Of a stretch of 64,000 bases of DNA, positions 32,423 to 44,364 are shown one piece after another. Every line of letters starts with the position of its first letter. Position 1 is the stretch's first letter. Source of the DNA: Madurella fahalii (Eukaryota; Ascomycota; Sordariomycetes; Sordariales); NCBI GenBank assembly GCA_029876055.1, contig CM056874.1:2232001-2296000 (forward strand). The letters are read 5' to 3'. Position numbers and translations under genes: made by a program. The notes under the pieces are model-generated. The model saw only the letters and a program-made list of their open reading frames with translations. It did no database searches and was not told the DNA's origin.

Positions 32423-34409
32423 ATGCGGCCCCTTCTACTGACCCTCCTAGCAAAGGTCGTTGAAGCATCACTCGGCTTTGAATCGATCCAGCTTGGACAT
32501 AAAGACACCAAGGCGTTCCCAGCCATATCATTTGCCCGGGGCCCAGGCCGACTCCCGCAGGCCAAATGCAAGGCTTGGCCGGGCAACACTGACTGGCCCT
32601 CAGATTCCGAGTGGCAGCTCTTTAACGCGTCACTGGACCGGGCGCTGCTGAAGCCGAATCCGCCGGCGGCAGCGTGCTATCGCGGGCTGGAATACGACGC
32701 GGCTAAGTGCTCGTATCTCCTGAACAACGCAACCGACGACGATTTCTACTACGACGACCCGTTGACGGTGCTCACACAGTGGCCACAGGGGGAGACGTGT
32801 CTACCAGAGTTGAACGCCACTGGGTCCTGTACCCTGGGCGGCTTTCCCGTTTATGTCGTCAACGCGACGACTGTCAAGCATGTGCAGGCTGCAGTCAATT
32901 TTGCGCGCAACAAGAATATCCGTCTCGTGATAAAGTAATTTTTATCCTCTTTTTTTTTTTTTTTTTCCCATCGTACTTATTAACTTTGGGGTGCTGGATA
33001 CTAGTAGGTACTAATACTAGTATGTTACTAGAAACACCGGCCATGATTTCGGCGGTCGTTCGCTCGGAGCAGGCTCCCTCAGCGTCTGGACGCACCACCT
33101 CCAAGACTTTGAATTCCTCCCGCACTTCCGCAAAGGCAACTATTCCGGTCCCGCCGCGCATTTCGGATCCGGCCTGGAGCAATGGGAGCTCTTCAACTAC
33201 ATGTTCCGGCACAACGTGACGATCGTCGGGAGCGGGTACCGGGGGATCGGCGCCAACGGCGGCTGGTTCGCCAGCGGCGGCCACGGCAATCTCGCCTCGC
33301 GGTACGGCCTCGGCGCCGACCAGGCCCTCGAGGTCCACGTCGTCACGGCCGACGGGCGCTACGTCGTCGCCGACGAGGACAACAACACGGACCTCTTCCA
33401 CGCGCTGCGCGGCGGCGGCGGCAGCACCTACGGCGTGGTGACGTCGGTCATCGTCAAGGCGTACCCGCCGACCACGCTCAGCGCGTCGTTCCTGAGCATC
33501 GCGTGCAACCCGCCGCCCGACACGGACGCACGCGCGCCCTTCGCCCCGCTGTCGGTGGCGACCAACTACGTCAACGACACGGAACGCTTCTGGGCCGCGC
33601 TGGGCATCTACTTCCGCTACAAGAAGACCATCGTCGACGCCGGCGGCGTCGACTGGGACTACCTCTACCCGCTGGGCAAGGATTCCTACTCGTTCCGGAC
33701 GCGCGTCACCTTCCCCGGCGTGACGGCCGACGAGGCGGCGGGCCTCCTCCAGCCGCTCTACGACGACCTCGCGCGCGCGGGCTTCAGCTTCTCGCTGAAC
33801 CGCACCGAGCTCGAGCCGGCGCCGTACGCCCCGACGAGCCTGCAGACCCCAACCTCGTCGAACGGGCTGGCCAACACGCGGTACCGCAGCCGGCTGCTGC
33901 CGCGCCGGAACTGGGACGACGACGCGCTCTGGGACAGGACGTTCGCGGCGATCCGCTCGGTCGTCGAGGACGGCGGGTATATCCTGCACGGATTGTCTAT
34001 CGGCCCGTCGGAGAAGGCCGCCGGGTGGCCGGGGCGGAGCGCGGCGGTCAACCCGGCGTGGCGGGAGGCGGTGCTGCACTTGTGCTACATGACGACGCAG
34101 CCCAGCGGGTTGACTGCGCTGCAGGCGGTGGACGAGGAGACTCGGATGCAGGGGTTCCTGAAGCCGCTGAGAGATCTCACGCCCGGCGCGGGGAGCTATA
34201 TGAACGAGGGCGATCCTGGCGAGCCCGACTGGCAGCAGTCCTTCTTCGGGGCGAACTATAAGCGGTTGCTGCAGATCAAGAGGAAACGGGATCCCTGGGG
34301 CGTGTTCTGGGCGCAGACCACCGTCGGAAGTGAGGCCTGGGAGGTGGTCACGCTGGATGGGTATCCGAGGAGTCAGAATGGCAGGCTGTGTAGGACGGAT
34401 GCGGAGTAA
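32423..34409 (+). CDS. Secreted FAD-linked oxidase (PCMH/BBE, VAO family)
   Basis: Exons 32423-32934 and 33032-34409 join in phase 2 across a 97-nt intron (GTAATT donor, TTACTAG acceptor) to give 629 aa. A hydrophobic start (MRPLLLTLLAKVVEASLGF) suggests secretion. The FAD-binding PCMH-type domain covers about residues 120-310, with the NTGHDFGGRSLGAGSLSVW segment directly after the splice and GGWFASGGHGNLASRYGLGAD further on. The BBE-type C-terminus includes FFGANYKRLLQIKRKRDPWG near residue 585. Such enzymes oxidise alcohols, sugars or secondary-metabolite intermediates; the substrate here is unknown. The second exon is far richer in GC at third positions than its neighbours. Long open frames on the opposite strand (32895-34079) are shadows of this GC bias. 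Confidence 0.9.
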
Positions 34410-37164
34410 GCGGACGTCACTTCGTCATATACCATGTAGGGTGGGAGGCGAGGGCGCGCGTTCGTGATAACCCAAGGTCAAGCCGGTAGGTTATGGGACA
34501 TTATCGCCGGTCAAGGAGCGTGATTAGGTTAGGCAGAGTCACGATTCATGAATGGACGATTCAATCTTTATTACTTATTCTTATTTCTAAGATTGGGTCA
34601 AGCATATCGAGAGCACCTACCTTACACATTAATAATCAGCGGCCGTCGCTGGGACAAGGATAGGTACACTACTACCTAGGTAGGTGCGTACCTTTCGTTC
34701 ATTCCTTAACCCCGGCGCTCTGGGCAGATGATGACGCAGCTACCAGCCGACCATTGAAGCTTGAGAGTTTCAGTCTTCGCATTGCCCTCAAACGTTGTAC
34801 AATACCTAAAGGGATGTGCGTGAGACTTGGCCGTGGTGGGCGAACTGAGTGGAATCGGGTGCGTGACCATTCTGGTACACATCAAAGCAAACCGGGTACC
34901 AGCACCCTGCTGGCCTATGCTAGTAATGTTGGTAGGCTTGCTTTTGTCTTGATCAGCTTAACTGCCACTTCGGCAAGACCCTGCGGAGAGTTGAAGCATT
35001 GAGTGCAGTGGCTTTGCTCCAGCGAAAGGATCCCTATACTTCTCTATATTATCTGGAAAGGTGTTCGCAAACTTCTCAACAGCGGCTTAGTACGAAGAAG
35101 CCCTTTCTCTTGCTCTACTTTGTACGTCTCTTCTCGGACTTATCCGTCCCCTCCGCATTTTCTCCCTCCTCCGTCCTGTCTTCCTTCTCCTCAAGGAATG
35201 AGCCACATTTCGATAGACGTATTGAAGTTCGCAATGCTCGTCGTCAGGCACACGCTGTTACCTGTGAAGAGTGACTGAGAAAAGTTTCTTAACGTGAAAG
35301 CGCGAGACGAATTTGTCTGGTTCCATTCTGCATGGTCGGGCTCGGGTTGCCCGGGTTTCGGCAGGAGGTCCCCACTGTAGGACGCGGGATTCCAAGATCC
35401 TGCTCGAGAACGAGCACGAGCTCGACGTACTCCACTGGGAGGCCATCTGGGTTGGCGTACAGTGGCTTCTGTGTTGGCTGAAATACGGCCGTTGACCCGA
35501 ATCCAGGGGGAACGAAATGGGAAAATGGGAGGGAACCATTGAGGGATTATGGCTTGGAGCATTTTGCCATGAACGCGTGACTCTGTGATTGCACCAGACG
35601 CTGTAGCTCGAGGGCGTTGGAATATACCTAACGGATGATGGCCGATGATGGCCTCGTGGCTGCTAACTTGGCCCCTTGCGACCTCCCGTCTATAAAAATA
35701 TCTAGCAAACATCTCTAAAAAAATAGTGTGTGCTTAGCTGCGTGGTTGGCTTTTGAACAAGGTTTAGACACTGGCGATAGGTCAATTGCATGAATACATT
35801 TGTGCCGTAAATATCGTTTAACAAAGGGTCCGGTTGGGGGTAACTGCCGCACCCTAGTAGCGCTCGCCCCTGAAAGCCGAGACGTCGGTGCTTTGCTCGC
35901 ATACTTCCGCTACTTAGACTAGCTACTTATACGTAGAGTATAACCTATAGCTCGATGATATCCTTTTCCTTATCATTTATTAAATGCCAAAGTTAATAAT
36001 AGGAAATAATGAGAGCCGTGGTATTAATAACCTAATAATATACTGAAAGGGGGAGACGCGGGCGATAACCACACCAGACCGGGTCTGAGCTGAATTGGCC
36101 ATCACGTCTCGTCATTACCTACCTTTGAAACGGGAAGGAAGCTCGAGCAAGAAGAGGAGAAGATGGTTAACAGACGCGCGACGGAATACGTCGATATGTA
36201 ACTGCTATGCAAGTAGAAAAAGTGTCGTGTGCGCAACGAAGGAGCGGGTTTGCCTACGGTGGGGCTCGTCCCCCCCGCCCGAGATGTTCGGCGATGTCGC
36301 CCACTGCGACATTGAACGTTACACTCGGGATCCAAAAGGCGCTACGACCGGGGCGGCACCGATTACGCTAAAGCTGTCATTTGTGCTGGAGAGCGTTGTA
36401 TTGCGGGGTGTTCGCGGCCTGGGAGAATAACGGAAGAGTCCGTTGACACCTGTTAAGATGAGCTAGCCCATTCCGGCAAGCGAAGCGATGAAATGCCCAG
36501 CTGGAAATCCCATTGAGGAAGTTGATCGACCGAGAGGGCCGCCTAGTCGGCCCTGCATCTAATGACCTACAAGGCGCAAAAATACTTTCTTCAACTTGTT
36601 AAATCCACCATGTCCTCCTCTTAGTATGACGATACCCAAACAAGTGCCTTTGGAGGCGACCCATCTAGCTGAGGCGCCCACGCCAATAGATAAGTGTAGA
36701 AGCTGTTGAGAATTTGCCTAGGTATACTCACGCCCATACCTACATCCGTACCTATTGCCCCATTTCGAGGTTGGTAAATGGTTCCAAAATCCGTAAATAC
36801 TATCATTGGGTTATGTGCCTACGTAAGTTCGGGCCATTATTTTTGGCATGGCTGAATATAATGGGAGCGCATCCCAACACGGTTAGACACAGTCATAGTA
36901 ATAGGAGACAGTGGATTTTTGTGATGTCGCGGGCTGCAGCATGATAGGTCCCCGATGCCGAGCCCATGGTGCATATCATTGGTCTGCCGTCGATTACACC
37001 GGGGTTCCAATTTCGATCTGGTGGGAGATGGGGAGAGTTCAAATGCGTGGCACTGAAGACTCGGCAGGTTGCGAAACTGTTGAAAGACTGGGAGCGCCCA
37101 GCTAAGCTCGGAGTCAGAGATCTCTCGCGGGCAACCCCCCCTATGAGGAAATCCACAGGACGAC
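34410..37164. other. Intergenic, no supported gene
   Basis: AT-rich around 35900-36050. Open frames are short, overlapping and motif-free. Confidence 0.3.
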
Positions 37165-38349
37165 ATGGATTCTTTTTTCCAATCCCTCGCGCGCCTGGCG
37201 GGTTTAAAGGCACGCCAGCCAAGGGCCCAATCGGACGAAGAACAAGCGACAATCGTGTCAACGCTGGCGCCGAGCCACATCCCGACCACAGGCAATCGCG
37301 TCGCCAGCGATGATGCTTTGACACTGTTCCGCTTGATGCTAGGCATCACAATTGCTCCCCATCTCGGCTTTGACGGATCCCCAGCCCGGCCTGCCGATAA
37401 TATCGGTCTCTATGCCCGCGTGGTACACGCCGAACAAACGGCAAAGGACAGCTACAAGGTCTTTTCCGCTATCATCAACGTGTGTTACTTTTCACAGATC
37501 ATTGTCGCCGCCGCCTTAACCGCCCTAGGCGCCGCCAACGCGGATAGCAGGGCCGTCACCGCATTCGGGGCCATCAACACCATCATCGCCGGCTTCCTGA
37601 CCTACCTCAAAGGTTCCGGCTATCCCGCCCGTCTCAAGTACTACGCCAGCGAGTGGAAGAAGGTCCGAGAATTCATCGAGCACCGGGAGCGCGACTTCTC
37701 CCTCGAGGGCTGCACTCTGGACGTCTATGAAGTGGTCGACGCCATCAGGGAAATGTATAACAACACGAAACGCGAGATCGAAATGAACACGCCCGACGGC
37801 TACAACTCCAAGTTCCCCACGCAGCTTGACGGCGTTGACACAGCCAAGGCCGAGGCTATAGCTAATAAGCTGCGGAGCCTCGACGACACGGCCCGCAAGC
37901 TGAGAAGTCACATAGGGTCCGTGTCCGGCGGCATCGGATCGAAGTCGGACGAAGTTGCGGCCCGTCTACGGGGGCTAGACGACTCAGTCCGGAAGCTGAG
38001 AACCGACGTGTCCGAGGGCGTAGAAGAGAAGTCGGTTGACGTGGCGGCAAAACTGCGAAGCCTGGAGGACACGCTCGACAAGGAGAAAGCTCGCGCCCAG
38101 CAGACGGTGCATGACAGCCACGACACGGCACACAAAGCCGCGCAGGATACCGCGCGCAGCGCCGCGGACGCCGTTCGGGACGAGAAAAAGCGGCTTACGG
38201 GAGAGCTCTGGAGTCTTGGAAATACGGTCGCTAGGGGAGTTGAGGAGCACAAGCCACGCACACCTCACGAGGTCTCCGTTACCCTGTCGCATTCGCATCG
38301 TGATGGCAACGACCAGACGGACGAATCCGAGGCTGGAGTCAGGAAATAA
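37165..38349 (+). CDS. SLATT-domain membrane protein with helical-repeat tail
   Basis: A single-exon 394-aa protein. Residues 80-205 match the fungal SLATT domain: ARVVHAEQTAKDSYKVFSAI, two transmembrane helices (about 101-122 and 129-149, separated by a short loop), then YLKGSGYPARLKYYASEWKK and REFIEHRERDF. SLATT is a two-helix membrane module first described with prokaryotic nucleotide-sensing conflict systems, where it is proposed to act as a membrane-damaging effector. Its role in fungi is not established. Residues 225-320 contain about three related helical units (KLRSLDD..RKLR, RLRGLDDSVRKLR, KLRSLEDTL), then an Ala/Glu-rich coiled region and a polar tail. No receptor partner gene lies next to it. 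Confidence 0.85.
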   Translation: MDSFFQSLARLAGLKARQPRAQSDEEQATIVSTLAPSHIPTTGNRVASDDALTLFRLMLGITIAPHLGFDGSPARPADNIGLYARVVHAEQTAKDSYKVFSAIINVCYFSQIIVAAALTALGAANADSRAVTAFGAINTIIAGFLTYLKGSGYPARLKYYASEWKKVREFIEHRERDFSLEGCTLDVYEVVDAIREMYNNTKREIEMNTPDGYNSKFPTQLDGVDTAKAEAIANKLRSLDDTARKLRSHIGSVSGGIGSKSDEVAARLRGLDDSVRKLRTDVSEGVEEKSVDVAAKLRSLEDTLDKEKARAQQTVHDSHDTAHKAAQDTARSAADAVRDEKKRLTGELWSLGNTVARGVEEHKPRTPHEVSVTLSHSHRDGNDQTDESEAGVRK

Positions 38350-39349
38350 CCCCGGAAGTCGTCATCCGCGCCGTGCAGCCTAAGTTGGGCTTGAGCGTAA
38401 GCGGCCCCCATTGGCGCAGCACAACCTGTCCGAGGAAGCTGACATGGTGTCTTTGGGCTTGTTTGTTTCAGGGCTGGGGAATAACGATAATGACATCGGT
38501 TACTGTTGGGGCACTGGAGTGTTGGATTTGTAGGGTAATGCTAATTCTTCTAGAAGAGGCAAAAAATCTCGCTTCGTGGTCACTGAGAGCAACCTACCGC
38601 CCTCACTGTCAAGGCCACAGAAAATGGCAGCACGCGCCAACCAAATCGGCTGCTACAGCAGTATTGCCTCGATTTAACCTGTAGCTAGACACATATGACC
38701 GCACACATACAAATAGTACCTTTTACCAGTCTTTTTCGGCGTGGGGTACTGCGTTGTAAACAGAACTCTGTTTCAGGTAATCTTTCGTTGTTAAAAAGTT
38801 ACCATATACAAATATAAATACTAGTGCAATCAAGCAGACCGTAGAGGAGCAGCAAATGTACAATTCATGCGACCTCTAGTATCCGTTACAGAAGGAGCAA
38901 TCCAGTAGTAGATATGACATAGTTGCAAATAGGTAGCGTACACGAATTGCATCCTTGTAGACGAGGCGGGCGCTGTCATTTTGTGCTATGGGGAGGGTTA
39001 TATAATGCTGGAATGGCTCGTTCGTTCTCGAAAGTGTCTGTGTCACACTAAGGGCTTGCCAAGGCCCGCTTAGTTGTATTAAGCGTGATTAACGTAGATC
39101 GTAGGTACCTAGTTACGAAGTGACTGTCCTCGACGGTAGTTCGAACAACTTTCAACAATCAACCAATCAACTAGAATCAAGATCACCAGTCTGGGTAACA
39201 CGAATTGCGCGGCGGTGGCTTGGATCCTCCAGCTGTACGGTGACGTCACCTCCCGATCGTATTTTAAAAGTCCGAGGCATGCTCTGCGAGAGTCAGACGT
39301 TTCCAAAATAAGCGACTGAACCTGGCGGGTGCCCATAGTCAGTTAAAAT
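38350..39349. other. Intergenic, AT-rich, no supported gene
   Basis: Nothing recognisable. Confidence 0.3.
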
Positions 39350-41221
39350 ATGGGTGCTTCAACTGAGCAAGACGGCATCCCAGCCCTTGAAACTCTTTGG
39401 ACCGAGGATACTCCAGACGATTTGTGCTGCTGCGAGTGTGGCAGGGCGTTTGGTGTCGATGCCATTATTCGGACCTTTTGTCTAATCGGCCAAGGAGCTG
39501 ACCATCGCGCCGGCGAGAAGAGGAACAGCTCAAAGTCCACTAGGGCACTGGGTGAACTTATTCTCTTGTTTGATAGACATCTGTAATGCCTGCGGGCGGC
39601 AGAGAGACGCTATGTTGCAGTCTCTCACGTATAGGATCGAGAAATACCCGACACGCAGGCCCCGGGCCGGCATTCCTCCCATGACGCTCAAGTACGGCAG
39701 CGGGTCTTTTCGTCAGTAATAGGTGTCGCTCATGGTCTCATGACAGCCCGATATCCGCACCACGAGATTTGGCACGACTATTTCAGCGTACCACAGTGGC
39801 AGCAAGAACTCAAGGGACGTATCTTGCTGACCACCCCCTCATCTTCCAGCGCGCCGAATGTACCATTGTGTTCATGAGCGACATAAAGATCGGGACGGTC
39901 ACTGCTCTTTACCATGGGGGGTCAACCGATGAGCGCCTTGCTGCGGTAACCAGTGTGTGCGACGCCGCATGGTTCAAGCGGGTTTGGACCGTGATAGAAT
40001 TTGCCCGGGCCAGCCGCGTTAAAGTGATGATTCACGGCTATCGGATCGTCGAGGGCGTTGAGGGCGCCTTCCTCGGGAAACTCTCCCCGGTCTGGAATTG
40101 TGAGACGGAAATGCATGGCGCAGTCCAGGTCGAGGATAAGGTTAGGATTGGCACAACTCTGGTCCCCTGGAACCTTGGACCTCTGTGGTCTGCCCGGGAT
40201 CTAAAAAAGCTTTCCTTCGCCTCCGCCTGGATCCTCCTCACCCGCCGAGGCTGCAGGCCCATCAACGACTTCTTCCACGTCTTACTCAGGCTGCTAAGGG
40301 CTACGCTGACGGAGCCCCTTGGGAAGGATGCGGTGAAGGCGATCGTGCAGATTGCCTCGGTCTGTTTGGCATCGGGGGATTACAGCCCACTCCTCATGAC
40401 TCCGACGTCAGAGCCTTATGACCGTTGTCACGAGTGGCGAAGGATTACCTACGATGGGTTCAACGATGTCATAACCTTCGGCCTCGGACGTCAAACTAGC
40501 CCACCGACGTTTGATCAAGACTTTGTCCTCCGATCCGGCCTCCCCAGCCTGAAACTGGCCCAGAATCGGCAAGGTTTCTTTTGTTTACCAGTCGCCTAGG
40601 CACGCCGATTCCATGGCCAACTGGGCCCAGGTCGCCCAGACCGTCCTCATTTTCACAGGCCCCGACGCGGTCCGTTTTGCCACCACCGTCGGCTGTAGGC
40701 TGTATCATTTGTCCGAAGACGAAGTCTCGGACGTCCTGGGAGACGAGGACCGAAGACAGGAGCTGGAGGACATCTTACAAGGCTGGTACAACGCGGGGCC
40801 GGACGAAGGGCCCGTGAACGAAAGGGATCTCTCGGGCGCTCGACGCGTCGCTCAGCTTCTGAATCTGCAGCGGGCGTCACTCGAGAGAGAAGCAGGCTTG
40901 ACTGCCTTTACCTTTCTACAAATGTATGGGAGCACCATCCATCTGGGTTGGTTTGGCGGCTTCATCGGTGTCCCTTGCGGGGCATGCTGCGATACCTACC
41001 TCTACCGCGCCGCTTTCTATAAGCCGCCAGCTGAGGTCCGCAACTCAGTCGCCTACCGGATTCCCGGCTTGAGCTATCGGTTTACAAGTGGAGATGGTGT
41101 TGGAATTCTGGTCAAAAATGGTAGGATTGTCGGGCGCTTGAACTGGGCAACCCCGGCTTGCGAATGTTACAATACGGAGAGGGTGGAGGTCCCAATACCC
41201 GATTCTATAGCGTCGTCATAG
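39350..41221 (+). pseudogene. HET-domain-like protein pseudogene
   Basis: The frame from 39350 passes two stops (TAA 39584-39586 and a TAG just after the motif RYVAVSHV, where Trp is expected), then reads IWHDYFSVPQWQ, and slips frame in the C-run near 39832. It continues as IFQRAECTIVFMSDIK and WFKRVWTVIEFARASRVKVM up to a stop at 40599. A third open frame, 40613-41221, follows with a further slip. The YVAVSHVW and IWHDYFSVPQWQ motifs resemble the HET domain core (YVALSYCWG and a following acidic box), a domain that triggers cell death in vegetative incompatibility. At least four lesions make this a relic. Confidence 0.65.
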
Positions 41222-42837
41222 ACTGGAAGCCTAATTAGGAGGCAGCATGTCTATATACCATCTTGCTGCCAGCAGAAGCTGCATGTCGCCGGCATTGTCG
41301 AAGTTCCCATGAGCACGACCGGCAGGGCGCCCAACGTGATGGCATCTGCAATGGCCATGGGAACCCGGGCTTTCCGCAGCATACCCAACTTTTGTATCCT
41401 AGTGGAAGGTGGTGGCTATTCACACCGATTTTGACAGCACAGCACAGGGTAGCCTCTCCGGAGCACAGGAACAACCGAGACAAAGATTTGACTGGGCTCG
41501 GGTGCTGGGAGAGCGTGCTTATATTGGAGCACTCTTTGACCAGGACGAGTTTGATAAAGTGCCGGCATTATCCGGGTAGGCTGCCAGAGTTGTTCAGAGC
41601 ATCAAGGAGACGGGCTATCACATGAGGGCTTTTGCGTCTGTGCATGTATGTTGGTGGATGGTGGGATTGGATAGTCGAGCTATGCCGAAACCACTTTGAG
41701 GCGATACCTGGCTGGTTACGGCCGGCGCAGGATCAGCTATCCGTGCTGCACCCCATGGTCCTCAACTTTATCATGTGGCCGGCCCTGCTGGCAGCACTTC
41801 GTACGGTTTCCCTCTCTCCCGGTAAGGGCAAACCAGCTGCTAGACCGATCAGATACAATAACTTGCGACTGGCCCAGTCTGCCCGAGGATGCCTGATATC
41901 GGAACGAAACGACCGGAAGGCCTGACCTCACCCAAGGCGCGAGGTAGTGTACTCAACAACTTTTCGTACCGCCGTAATACTATCTGTATTTGTTTCAACA
42001 GAAGTACATGTCGAATGGCGATGCGTTGCAGTTGATGGCATGCCTTTGGCCGCCGCTAAACTTGATAACGAGAACTAAGACAATCGCGACGGGAATCTGC
42101 TTGGCGTCAACGCTCCCGCCTCGCTGGTACGCCTCGGCACACACCATGGGCGGGAACCAATCCCTTCAACGGGAAGCTGCTAGGACATGGGGTTGCGGGA
42201 AACTGCCGGCCACTTTGCGTCGAGTGGTCCAGTTATGGGGCGGGAAGGCTAGTACACCTCTGCCTCGGTACTTATGGTTAGCTTGGTCAGGGCCCACTGT
42301 TATGTCCTGGTAAAGAAAGTACGAGAACAGTAACAGTGGTTCCTGACCAAGCTAATTATAAATACCCCGTTGGAGGTGTAGCTCCACGCACATTCCACTA
42401 CTTCGGAAACGCCCCCCTGGATGGTGCCTTACCCGAGACCAGGGTCATCCCCACTTCCGCACAACCAGCCCAGATTATTCCGCAGCCGAAATCACGCTCC
42501 TTTACCTGGGTGCCCTTGTTGGCTCACACTCGGAAGACTCACGTACAGGTCAACTTCTGCAAGCAAGTAGGCAATAATAGGTCCAACTACCGCACCTAAG
42601 CCCGTATAGAAGGGCGACAAGGACCGTTCCAACGTTTAGCTTCGGAAGCGCACCATTGAAATAGGTACCTTACCCGAGACGGCGTCTTCCCAAACAAACC
42701 AACAACTGCACGATGCTCACCGAAGACGTCTCTGACACTTGGCGGCTGCCAGCAAACCTGAACGCAACCTGTGAGCCAGTTATGTGCCACCGTACCGTTA
42801 CTTACGCAGCCTCAAAGCTGTTACGGATAGTTCTACG
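41222..42837. other. Intergenic with a short direct repeat, no supported gene
   Basis: A block around 42398-42437 (CTTCGGAAACGC ... CCTTACCCGAGAC) recurs in diverged form at 42643-42682. A coding-like stretch near 41420-41560 (plus strand, FDWARVLGERAYIGALFDQD) has no recognised family and runs into stops. Confidence 0.3.
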
Positions 42838-43862
42838 GCTACGGCCCGACCCGCTGGGGCTCACCGAAGCTTCTTGGTAGAATCTTCGAGTCTGGATACC
42901 TCGCCGACTGCACCGTCAAGTGTGGAGATAGAGAGTGGAAGCTTCACAAGCTCATACTCTGCAGCCGCTCCAGCTTCTTCAAGGCAGCCCTCACGGGCGA
43001 CTTCCAGGTACGCTCTCTCCATTCGAAAGCACACTAGCAATATTCCCATCCCCCCCATCCCAACACCGCCTTGATCTGAATACTCCAAGTGCTAACTTCC
43101 TGTGTACCTAGGAAGCTCAAACAAATGAAGTCGTCCTCTAGGATCAAGACCCGGATCTAGTCGAGAAGACTTTGCGTTTCCTATACTCGGGAGATCGTAA
43201 GATAAGCATGGAGGCGGTGCATAGCAAGGTATCTCACTGACAGGGATATAGTGATCCGTCAAATCCGCGGTCTACGGTTCCGCGACAAGTCTTGGGATAG
43301 GTCCGGCTTCAACCCGATCATAGAGGGTGTCGCTATCTACAAATTAGTAGACTATCTCGGCCTAGAGAAGGGTCTTCGTATCGAGATCGCCAAGCGGATT
43401 CACACCTATACCATACTGGGAGTGCAGAATATCCAGTCGCGGGCCGCTCACAGAAGTATAGCCTGGAAGCCTACGGAGCAGTTCATCACAGACTTCACGG
43501 AATCTGCAAAGTTGGCTTATAGCATCCCAGTCATCAAGCATATCATCCCTGACGCTTCGAGCGTCCCTAGGACTATCCGCGGACGATTCATCGAGTTTCT
43601 CGTTTTCACGCGCTGTGCCTTCCTTTACCATTCCACCTTTCTGCGCTCTCTGGGAACAACCGTACCTGAGATTGTAAGCGACGCTGTAATGGAGCGAAGG
43701 GAATGGGAATTGCCGTTGAGAAGGGAGTGGGCAATTGCACATATCAGCGTGTGTGAGACATGTCGCATCAGTCCCCTCAAGGAGCGTAACTCAGGCAATA
43801 TTTGGGTGAGATGCGGAAAGGGCTCGGACCAAATGTGCTTCACCTGCTGGACAGGAAAGTGA
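42838..43862 (+). pseudogene. BTB/POZ-domain protein pseudogene
   Basis: A plus-strand frame reads FESGYLADCTVKCGDREWKL then HKLILCSRSSFFKAALTGDF, the first half of a fungal BTB domain. A 104-nt intron (43008-43111) leads in phase 0 to EAQTNEVVL, then a TAG stop (43139-43141), then VEKTLRFLYSGD. Frame changes again near 43200, and an open frame from 43251 to 43862 carries the C-terminal part (AIYKLVDYLGLEKGL) and a Cys-rich end (CETCRI..CFTCW). There is no credible start codon at the 5' end, since a stop lies at about 42836. BTB proteins mediate protein-protein contacts. Confidence 0.65.
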
Positions 43863-44364
43863 TAGGCAGTCTAGACACAGGCTACATACTCCCTTAGGTA
43901 CTTGACGCAATAGCAATACTTCCTGCCCCCTAAGAGACATAGACCGACTGCACATTCTTTGCCAGGGACTAGCAGAAGACTCGTCAACGTTTCCTCCCTT
44001 CCCATGCATCTTGAAAAGGCTATGCCTACAATCTCACATCCACCTGGCAGCGCTCTGTGTTGTAAGGTAATAACCAAGTGGGTTGTGGTCTGGGTTGGTC
44101 CGGCTAAATACCCGTTGGCAGGTAGTAGCACCCGGCACTGCGTCGTTGGAGGGATGTGCCGTTGGCATTGCCAACGATCCCGGAACGGATATAGGCATTC
44201 GGCAATCTGAATCGGCTCTGTGGGCAAGAAAGGTTGGAAAAGCAATAAAACCTAGAAATGCTTTTGAAGAGGGGTCCCGGTGACATCTCCTTTCCTTTGC
44301 ACTGCTTTTCCTTTTTCTGCACTATTCCACAAAAGTACACCTATTCAGGCCGGACTTAGACAGA
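43863..44364. other. Intergenic, upstream of the DUF4360 gene
   Basis: No gene seen. Confidence 0.3.

Noticed and set aside
32895..34079. 394-codon minus-strand open frame and a 359-codon second plus frame over the FAD oxidase
   Set aside because: Arg/Ala/Val-rich low-complexity products caused by high third-position GC of the real oxidase gene; no domain.
37362..38298. Minus-strand open frames over the SLATT gene
   Set aside because: Antisense shadows; the plus-strand product has a continuous SLATT domain and coiled-coil pattern.
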